From positions 620,001 through 684,000 of the forward strand of contig JARKIF010000022.1 in assembly GCA_029378245.1 (NCBI GenBank): a DNA stretch of 64,000 bases. Direction: 5' to 3'. How positions within the stretch are numbered: the first letter of the stretch is position 1; every line of letters begins with the position of its first letter. The DNA comes from Roridomyces roridus (Eukaryota > Basidiomycota > Agaricomycetes > Agaricales > Mycenaceae). The position numbers and the translations under genes were made by a program. The notes under the pieces were generated by a model. It worked only from the letters and a program-made list of their open reading frames with translations. It was not told where the DNA came from and ran no database searches. Of the stretch, positions 55,387-64,000 are shown in pieces.

Positions 55387-57334
55387 GCGGTACAAGAAGG
55401 ACGTCATCTATCCCGGCAGCTTCTTCCCAGGACCCAAAAAGCCAAAGAACCTCGACAGCTTCGCCTTTGTGGGGCTCTACCACCTTGCCGCACTCCAGAG
55501 GGAAGGATTGTGTATCTGGGATAGCCGCTCTCAGAGCTTATTTACATCGAAGCCCTTTCTCGCTCTCGGCACCGCTGATGGTCACGGGATCGCAGCCTTG
55601 AGTGGGCTGGTTGGGCATGTTGGGAAGCATCTCTGCCGCGTTTACTGCTCAATGAAAGGCCGGCGCAAACCCAAAACAACCACTTATTATCCTGTTCGCC
55701 TCCTCCCCGACGGTGACTACCATGTCTCGGGATGTGATCACCCCGATGTTAATCTCACGGCACTCTTGGATGAATCCACTTTGGAGCAATCCACCGAGCG
55801 CTACAACCACAATATGTTGTTTGTTTCGGAAGCAACCAGCCAGAAGGATTACGAGCAGCGGCGGTTAGAGACTGGCATCTCAAAACCGAGCATCTTCAGT
55901 GGTCTGCCCCACAGTCTCCCCGTCCCAGCCTTCTTTCCCCTCGATGGCATGCACCCGATTCTCAATCTTGGGGATCTCTTGACATCACTCTGGCGTGGCA
56001 CCATTGACTGCGCTTCAACGGACGATAAATCAACGTGGGATTGGGCGGTGCTGACGGGGGATGTCTGGAAGGAGCACGGGCAGGCAGTCGCTGATCTTCG
56101 AGAGTATTTCCCCGGTTCATTCGACACACCACCCCGAAATCCCGCCGAAAAGATCAACACGCAATACAAGGCTTGGGAATATCTGATGTATCTGTTCGGC
56201 GTCGGCCCCGCTCTTTTGCTGGGCATCCTACCGGACAAATACTATCACCACTACTGCAAGGTCGTTCGTGCCTTCCGTCTTCTTTTCCAAGAAGAGATCC
56301 TTCCCGAAGAGGCTGTTGAGGCCGATTCTCTCCTCAAGCAGTTTTTCACTGACTTCGAGGATCTTTATTGCCAACGACGGGTTGACCGCATGCACTTCGT
56401 TTGCCCTATCATCCATACCATCTCCCATATGCCTGGGGAAACCATCCGAAAGGGTCCCTTGAATCTACACTCACAATGGGTGATGGAAAGAACAATAGGT
56501 AACCTGGGCGAGGAAATCAAGCAGCATTGTGATCCCTACGCCAATCTTGCGCAACGAGGCATTCGACGTGCGCAGGTCAATGCCCTGAAGGCGCTGCTGC
56601 CCGAGTTGACCCCTACGGAAGCCATGCCTCGGAATTCCCTTGATCTTGGCCACGGCTATGCCCTTCTCCACCCAACGGATTCTTGCCCTCGAGAAGTTCG
56701 AGATTGCGAGGCAGCAGCTATCCGGAGGTATATTCGCGAGAACTGTGACGATGAAAATGTCAATGAGGTCGCCAACTCTTGGAGACCGAATGTCATTCGA
56801 TGGGGGCGGGTGCATCTTCCCAATGGTCAAATCTGTCGATCTTCTTGGAATGAGAATAATCGAACAACAACACCACGACGGGCGCGAGTTGTCAAGGTAT
56901 GTGTTTATTTTATGGACAAAAGGACAATTCGCTTGACCAACTTGTGTCAGGTCAAAATCTCGACTGCTAACGACGGCTCCGACTCCGGGGATGGAGACAT
57001 GCCTCAATCCGATCTTCGTCGCGGTTTCGAGTTCGCAGAGGTCTCCTTCTACCTCCGTTTAAACGTTGGGGGCATTGAGCATTGCCTGGCTGTAGCCTCA
57101 TTCTTTGGGCCGCCGGACTCATTCCTGTATGAGTACTCTTCACGCACCCACGACGTCCGGGCTTTCAAAATTACGGACATACACTCTTGTGTACTCATGG
57201 GCCCAGACCACCAGTACCGTTATTTCCGTCCTCAAGACCCTGATAGTGCGGAGGACCGCTGGTTTTTGTACGAGAAGTCGGGGCTCGCAATGGCGCGGAT
57301 GAGGGGGTATTTCGAGGAGGATGCAGACGACTAG
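55387..57334 (+). pseudogene. C-terminal half of the Plavaka-type transposase
   Basis: Continues exactly where the half at 46046-47391 stops, beginning RYKKDVIYPGSFFPGPKKPKN. Conserved blocks: FVGLYHLAALQREGL, TADGHGIAALSGLVGHVGKHLCR (with Asp-Gly-His), FFPLDGMHPILNLGDLL, and GPLNLHSQWVMERTIGNLGEEI, which supplies the late Glu of the catalytic set. A 54-nt intron (56897-56950, GTATGT...CAG) lies between RVVK and VKIST. Ends TAG 57332-57334. Open throughout, so the transposase was probably intact until the LTR inserted. The transposon's right end past 57334 was not identified. Confidence 0.85.
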
Positions 57335-57464
57335 GGTTATTATTTCATCTCAGTATTTATAGGATACGATTGAGAGCAGAAAGAGGAACTTCCGAGTCTT
57401 TGAATCACACATACGCGACGCGCGTTGTCGGTCTTTGTTTGCACACTCTTTCTTCCCTTCTTCC

Positions 57465-59685
57465 ATGTCACCACATTCACCAGCAGACCCTTTCGAGGGC
57501 GACAACGATCTCTTCGCATCTCCCTCGGACTCGCACTTCTCGTTTCCTTACAGTACTACCAGCCCCGACTGGTCTCGTTCTCAGTCTCCCGAAACCCTTC
57601 GTCTTTCCGATCCGAGCTCTTCCTCTTCCTCTTCCTCTTCCTCATCTCATCTTCGCTATCGCACGGATTCTTTCGAGCCTCTAGCTTACGGAGGCCATGG
57701 AAACACCCAATTCATGGTCAGCTCTCCCCTTTGTTCTGAAGACATGTCCCTGACAGAACTCATAGAACAATGCGGGCTTTTCAGGACCAGGCCGCCTCAT
57801 GCAACTTGAGCTCCAGGTAGCGAGTCAAACGATGGAGATAGCTATGCTTAAAAGGGAGAACGAACATCTCAGGTGCGCGACTCGTCTTTCTTTCTGACCA
57901 TCGTGACATTTTCAAAGATCTCAAAACATGACACTCTTGCATTCTATCACGAACGCGGCTCGGCAACCTTTCCCCAGCCTGTCGGCTTCCTCGTCCTCCT
58001 CCACTGCTCCACTCGCGCAGGCGGACTATCCCTATGTGAAATATTGGCAAAAAGGGCTGTATCACGACGCCACGAAGAAGCATGGAATTACCCAACTCGA
58101 GGATGGTACAACCCAGAAGATTACGGCAACCTCCTTTCACTTCGCGGAGGATAAAGATGGAACCCCTCCCACGTCTCACTTGGTCACCGATATCCGCAGC
58201 GCTGCCGGCGACATTCTACATGATCTCGGTCGTGCTGGCCTGCTTGTAGGATCGGGTTGGTCAAAGGTGGGATTTGCAGCCAAAGAACGCTTTCGCGAGG
58301 AACTGGAGCGCAGGTTCCCGATCCTCAGACTGTGTCATAACCACTGGAAAGCGGATTGGGTTGTCACCCAAATTTATAGCAACTTCAAGACCGCCAACGG
58401 CGATAGATATTTTCTCAAGGGCGAAGAACAAAACGACGCAGTTCTGGTCGATTCGAATACCACCTCACCTCCTCCATCCCCAAAGAGAAAGAGCGACTCA
58501 CTCGATACCGCCGCCAACAAACGCGCCAAAGTCGGCACCTCTATCCAGCGACCTCATCAGACCTCCAGAAAGGTTCCTATTGTAAATCTTGGTGTTTTCT
58601 CCTCTCCAATATACAAGCTGACGATGAGATTGTCAGATACTCCAGAATCCACTGCAAGTACTTTCATTTGCTAGTCACACGCTTCTGATGAGTGCACAAA
58701 AGCCGCGGTAAAACAATCACTGTCCCTGCCAAACGTACGTTCTCTCTTTCTTGAGCGGTCTCGTCATTTACTGTCTCTCCAGAAGTGGCGGGTACGTCGT
58801 CGAGAAGTACAGGTAAGCCTATCTATTCCTTCTCGCAGCTTCTGACGTACTATCCAGCGCGTCGTGCCGTGTCTTCCGCTGCCGCGCCTCCACCAGCAGA
58901 CGAAAACACTCCGCCTGCAGCATCAGCCGCACCTCCCGGCGCACCCGCGTCGACGGAAACTTTTGATGAGACTCTCGATGATCTCGTTTCAGCAATCCCC
59001 ACTACCACCACCGTCATCACCCATGGTCAGACCACCGGCGTCGACAAGGGCACGGACGACCTTCCCAATCCGCGGTCTCCTTCGCCCACGGTCGCTAACG
59101 CCTCGAGTCTCGATGTTCTCGCCCGAGCGGCATCCTCTCTTGATACACCATCTGCATCAGTGTCCTTAGTGGCGACCAGCACTCCGGCGGCCAATACGTC
59201 CGATGCCGCATCGACGCCCACTTTAGTTCCCGATCCATCTCATGCGGTTTCTTCGGCTCCGGCGGCAGCCGCTTCCGCTAGTGGACCGTCGAGAACGCAG
59301 ACTGTCCCCGACACTGAGGGTACAAAGACACGCAAGAACGACAACCAGCCATGGAAACCGCCACGGAACTCGACAACCGCAAAGTAAGCAAACTGCATCG
59401 TCTTACCAGCTTACTCACTGGACCATCTTAGAACCTTCTGCGGGATTCAATGGCTGAAGACGAACAAAGGAGGCACCCAACGACAATTCCGTGAGCATTA
59501 CGAAGATAAAAAGAAGAAGGGCGAACTCCAGGTGCGTGTGGTGCTTCACATCATTGACCTGACTGACACTTTCCACAGCCGTTCAAGGACATGGAACTCA
59601 AGGCGAAGCAAGCTGCACAAGCGGTGTGTGGAGCATTGCTTCACCGGATACGGACTTACTTTACATTCAGGCTCTCGCTAGCTAG
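57465..59685 (+). CDS. Unrecognised agaricomycete multi-exon protein with coiled coil
   Basis: Exons at 57465-57716, 57766-57872 and 57918 onward join in phase; later exons are clear from about 58850. The N-terminus is Ser-rich and disordered; a short coiled coil follows (LMQLELQVASQTMEIAMLKRENEHLR); then a compact domain (YPYVKYWQKGLYHDATKKHG, GDILHDLGRAGLLVGSGWSK, CHNHWKADWVVTQIYSNF), a long Ala/Pro/Ser/Thr linker, and a charged C-terminus (FCGIQWLKTNKGGTQRQFREHYEDKKKKGEL...AAQAALAS). Proteins with this layout seem widespread in mushrooms, but I know of no function. Stop TAG 59683-59685. Exons between 58590 and 58850 are uncertain. Confidence 0.7.
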
Positions 59686-60106
59686 AAGGACGCGCCTGGA
59701 GTACGGTGGATGGTGGCAATGAGGTGCCAGCAGCGGGAGCCAGCAGCGCGTGTGCGTGTGCGTGTGGGAGCGGTGGGTGCGTGGGCCAGCGGCAGGGCGG
59801 CGGGGAGCGGGCAGGGAACGGGGCGGGGTACCGGTAATAGCCTAATGGAAAAAAAGGATTTTGAAAGAGCTTTTACATTTCTAAGAAAACCTAAGATATA
59901 CTGCCAAATTCATCACTCCAGGTCTTGTCATATCTTGGACTGTCTTGCGTTGGGATAGGGCAAGATATTCCAAGATATTCCAAGATATCCCAATACGGGT
60001 TTCTCACTGGGCCTGAGCAACCTCATGAGGGCGTACCCATCACTATGTTTTCACGGCCTGGTAGTCCTCGCCATCGTTGCACGTACTGCTTGAGTCGGCT
60101 CACGCT
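59686..60106. other. Intergenic with G-rich tract and short tandem repeat
   Basis: 59790-59830 has six runs of three or four G separated by short loops on the plus strand, a strong G-quadruplex pattern. 59961-59990 is a perfect three-copy repeat of CAAGATATTC-type 10-mers (last copy one base different). No gene. Confidence 0.6.
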
Positions 60107-62314
60107 CTAGAGACCAGCAGCAGCGCGCAGAGCAGGATAATTAGGTGTCCCAAGTCCAGTCACCTACAAATGCTGTCAATCGAAAATTCAAAATGCGAGA
60201 ATGGCAACCCACTGGATCCCAACCCGTGGTCGCAGGAAATCCGTCAGTATCGCACGATGGGTTGCTTCCTAAGAATTCATCTACATTTAGCACTGGGATC
60301 GTTGCCAAGGAGAATATGGACGTACCAGATACCACATCATTAAACGCCCCGGGATTAGCGTACAACCACGGGTTCAGAAACCCAAGAGTGCTCTTTCCCT
60401 TGGAAACGAGCTCGTTGTTCAAATGCCCTATGATTGTAGCAAATATGGGCGAAGAGAAGCTCGTGCCGAACGAAGTGGTCAGAGTATCGTTGAAAGCTGT
60501 CGCCATGTTCACGCCTTGGGCGGAGACATCGGGCACACCCCGACCCGAGGCGTTGAATAGCCCGGTGTATGTGTCGCCGAGAAAGTCGAGGTAGGGCAGT
60601 ACCGCGTCGTCTTGATACGCGGGTCGGGGGAAGGTATTCGCGAAGCCACCTGAGTGAAATCATCAATCAAAGTCAGAGATAGATGATGCAAAGAGAACAG
60701 CGCACCACTGCTCAGATTGGCGGCAACCTCGGGACCAAATTGATATGTAGCCCCCACGGTGGTGATACTGGCACGAAAGATGAGACACGGGCCAAGTGCG
60801 TTAATAGGGATCAGTCTCACTAGGGGCAGGAATCGGGCCACAGAATAGCAAACTGGTCGTCGATACAAAAGAGCCCAACACCGGAGTCGCCCGAGGCCCA
60901 AATCACGGAGGTTCCTCGAGCACCGAATTGCATGTATACATTACAGGCGTCGCTATTTCGTACCAAACTTTGAGTGAATGCAGCAGAGATAAAGGGGCGG
61001 ATGACCAACATGGCTTGTGCGAGAGGAAAGCTCGAATCCGTATTTCCGTTTTGATACGACGAGGTGAGCACCGAAGGCGGGTTATCGAGGGAGAGGAGAT
61101 ATTGCGCCAAATCCAACTGTGCATCGGTTGTGGGTTCGGGGCCCACTGAGAGGTATAGCGCTTCGATACCGTTGGCGAGAGAGATGACCATTTGCGTGTC
61201 GAGGTTCTAGGTGAAGGCAGTATCGGTGTCGGTCATGGTTGAGTCGTACAGAGAGGGCACATACGGGTTCCCCGTCATTGGTATTCCCTGGTCGTTGAAT
61301 TATCGTCCCATTGAATACCGATTGGAAAGTCCAGGTGTTATTCACGAGCTCTGGGCGGTAGGTCTCGAGGAAAAGCTCAAAGGACCGTGAATAAGGTTCT
61401 ACAGTCGGCCGTTGGACCCACCTTGAGATCCAGGGTCTGTGGATAGCCATTGTCTGGCCATTATCAGCGCTTAGCACAACGGAAACAACACTAGATAAGC
61501 TCACTGAGCCCCGTGATGCCAATTTGAACATTCGTGGGTGGAATCGAGCTGGTCGGAATGCCATAGAGGTCTATTAAACAATCAGGCGTAACGACTGATT
61601 CATCGCAGGATGCCGGAACAGAGACAGATCTTCCTGTTTCGCGCGTGCTTGTCGGAGGGAAAGCAATCGAGGGAGTAGTCTTCTTCCTCGGGGTGTCGGG
61701 AAACCTGGGGTGAATTGAGCTATTTCGTTTACCCCTGGGATAAAACTTACACGGTGGTAGGATGCACATATTTTACGTGCCCCTGCAGAGAAGTCGGCAT
61801 CGAGTAACTGAGTGTACGGACGACGGTGACCCCAGACGTCACGGACTGAAAAGTGGAGAAATCCGCAGCGAACAAGGAAGAGGCTTGGCCGGCGAAGATC
61901 TCCAAGGAAAGAACATCGCCGGCAGACGTCGCCTTGGAAGCGGTCAAGTTATTGAGAGCCAAGAACTGCTGGACAGCGTCGATGGTGGTCTGCTCCGGTT
62001 TGACATGTGCTTCAACCTATATGTTCATTCAACACAAAATGCAATCCGGGTGTTAACTTCAGACGCACCTCTGCCTTACTCAGCCATTTGCCATAGTCCG
62101 GATGCGACGGTGAGCTGACTTGCAACAGTCGCTGCTCTAGTCCAGTGATGTTGTTCTGCAGGAGCGCCAGACGGAGCGTGAGTACATGGTCCGAAGGAGC
62201 TGATCCCAGGTTTGTGTATCGCGCGGGCGGTGAATCACGGCGGTCGTGGAACGCGAGAGTGCCGGTGGTCAAGATGGGTAGGATGCACGCGAAGATGGGG
62301 TTCAGGATCCGCAT
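60107..62314 (-). CDS. Secreted S53 peptidase (sedolisin / tripeptidyl-peptidase type, 579 aa)
   Basis: Signal peptide MRILNPIFACILPILTTGTL, then a pro-kumamolisin propeptide (LQNNITGLEQRLLQVSSPSHPDYGKWLS, VEAHVKP). Catalytic residues: Glu and Asp in GEPNLD (across the fifth intron), oxyanion Asp in WASGDSGVG, Ser in GTSFSSP; the calcium-site end reads GWDPVTGLGTPNYPAL. Ten exons, in transcription order: 62314-62069, 62016-61751, 61704-61505, 61453-61422, 61375-61265, 61206-60821, 60767-60706, 60649-60326, 60268-60213, 60163-60107; total 580 codons. An apparent stop near 61207 is the AG end of an intron. It would release peptides extracellularly at acid pH, as related fungal enzymes do. Confidence 0.92.
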
Positions 62315-62903
62315 AGCGAGTCTGCCCTTTCGTCAGCGGAATTCCTGAGTTATATGGAAATGGACATGGCGGCTTTCACTCACCGTCGTGGTGCATTTGG
62401 AGTCATCAGGTAAGATGGCAAGCCGCTATTCCCATCGCTTCGCCGAATCCCAATGGTGGCACAATGTCGTCAGCGCGGGAGCCGATCAGTGAGAACCAGC
62501 GGGCCGCTGTCCCCAAAAATCTCCAGGAAGTAGGGGTACAGGTCAGCGTCGGCGCGAGACTTGCGTGAGACCGAGAAGCGACAGAGGGGAGGCCAAAACA
62601 GATGCAAGCAATCACATGGACCAATCGTACAATGTCTCCAGCAGTCAGCGCGGCCAGGGATGTATGAGCAATTGGCGTGATGGAGGTACAAGGCAAGCCG
62701 CGTCTAACACATGTCAACAATTGATTGATTGGAACAATACTCTGATTGTTCCCCGGCAGCTGGAGTCTTGATACAGACGTAGAGACTGCCCCACATTTTA
62801 TTGACCCACGGGTATCGCACTTTGGGTCACCAAACAAGGAAAGGACTGTGTGCTAATGCAGAACTACAACAACGACAATGAGTGCTACAGTATAGACCCG
62901 AAC
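62315..62903. other. Intergenic, ~590 bp
   Basis: Promoter side of the S53 gene. A 143-codon minus-strand frame (62406-62837) has no recognisable content or splice structure, so it is not called. Confidence 0.45.
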
Positions 62904-64000
62904 CTGGTCTGTCTATGAATTGTCGATAGACAGACCAGTCGATCTCGGAGATCTTTCAAGGCACGCGCCGATTTCCTAATTCGGCGATTTCACGTGATCA
63001 ACCCGCCCCCGCCTTCCAGAGGCTTTCACTGCGTCGTGCGGCAACGAGATGACTGCTTCCAGAGGGAAAATAGTTTATATACACTGTGTTCATTCAAATC
63101 TACGAGTAGAATTACATCTGAATGTGTAGGTAGCACGGTAACGAACAATCCAACAGCAAAAAGGCAATGGACCGGTCCACAAGGCGCTGGCTCCGTTTAA
63201 AACACGACCCTGAGTACAGGGCACGTCCAATACGACGGTTCTCCATCACTCTGCCGCAACAGTACCGTCTCTGCGTCAGAGAAAGCCGCTTCCGCCGTCG
63301 GAGAGAAGCACGCGCATGACCGGCAGCACCAGCGTGGTATGCAGAGTGGATGGGAATTGAGGAGAACTGGATGGGAGGTAATAATGGTGTGCTGGGCGAG
63401 AGCTGGGTCTGATTTTGATGCGCTCATGTCGCGATATGGGCGCGCGTATGTAGGTGGCTCGACGGCGCGCAGTGTGGTGTCAATCTGGGTCGGTAGGGGC
63501 TCGGATTGCAGAAGAAAACGTCCATAGCGGTAAGGAACGAGTGGTTGGGGCGACAAAGAGAGGTGTGGAAGGTGTGGGTGGGTGTGGCAGAGCACAACTT
63601 CTTCGTCAGCGTCAGCGTCGAGTCGATGGAGTCACACTGTCGCGCACCTGAATCCCCCAGTCTCCTTATCTTTCCTTTCATCGCACGCGCGCACTAGTCC
63701 CCATCCCGTCCCGCCAGCGACCACCGTGCGTGGTACAGCATCGACCATTTATCGTGGACCAGTGGCGATCCAGGCGTTCCGTGGACTGGACTGGGTGGTT
63801 TGAGGAGGAATCCAGGTATATTGGAGTGATATGGTGTCGCTTTCGAGGCCTGACGGGGAGTAGCGCGGTCCCACAACGAGTTCCAGCGAAGGGAGAGGGA
63901 GAGCAGGGGAGAGCGGCGGAGCCACGACAGGGATCACGTGAAATCGCCCAAATAGGAAATCGACGCGTCTCGATGAAATTTCACGAGATCGACCAGTCTG
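62904..64000. mobile_element. TIR element of ~1.1 kb running to the window end
   Basis: The segment 62926-63002 (ATAGACAGACCAG, GATCTCGG, then CGATTTCACGTGATC) recurs inverted at 63930-64000 (GATCACGTGAAATCG to CGACCAGTCTG), where the window ends. About 930 bp between the repeats is GC-rich with no recognised transposase. On the left the outer end forms a 13-bp perfect hairpin (62904-62916 with 62926-62938). The right border and target duplication lie outside the window. Confidence 0.65.

Noticed and set aside
61204..61206. Premature stop in the S53 protease
   Set aside because: The TAG is the 3' end of an intron; splicing from 61264 to 61207 restores GEPNLD, the catalytic motif.
62406..62837. 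143-codon minus-strand frame upstream of the protease
   Set aside because: No domain or splice sites; occupies the promoter side of the S53 gene.
1..64000. CRISPR arrays, rRNA or tRNA genes
   Set aside because: No regularly spaced short repeats and no cloverleaf or rRNA-like segments noticed; CRISPR is not expected in a fungal genome. A tRNA scan was not possible here.

Overview
This 64 kb window reads as the nuclear genome of an agaricomycete (mushroom-forming basidiomycete). The evidence is dense genes with many 45-60 nt introns and families typical of that group: F-box, BTB, MYND, CFEM-GPI, dual-finger GATA, S53 and GH125 proteins, a Plavaka-type transposase, and Ty3/gypsy elements with long LTRs. 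Introns were placed by eye. For the models that carry exon sums below, exon lengths and phases add up to whole codons.

Left arm (1-23634): a metallo-beta-lactamase-like C-terminus, an F-box gene, a short leucine-rich gene cut by an in-frame stop, a Zn2Cys6 regulator with two tandem zinc clusters, a BTB protein, an unrecognised basidiomycete protein, a MYND protein, a CFEM/GPI surface protein, a GH125 alpha-mannosidase with a suspected frameshift, a two-finger GATA factor, and the C-terminal half of an amino-acid permease. Small TIR elements with 9-bp target duplications lie between the genes.

Middle (23635-46045): a 22.4-kb composite Ty3/gypsy element with three LTRs. The first internal region is non-coding. 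The second carries gag, pro and pol in three frames linked by two textbook -1 slippery heptamers. Between pol and the last LTR are three spliced genes on the opposite strand. One of them (783 aa, ten exons, all phases consistent) is intact and has a Zn2Cys6-like cluster. I know of no description of this arrangement, and it is the strongest candidate for a new system.

Right arm (46046-64000): a 7.8-kb inversion (46046-53870) between two oppositely oriented LTRs. It can be read from swapped 4-bp target duplications, from two genes (a permease and a Plavaka transposase) whose halves now sit on opposite sides, and from variants in the LTRs that map the crossover to about 230 bp. Beyond it lie an unrecognised agaricomycete gene, an intact secreted S53 protease and a TIR element that runs off the window.
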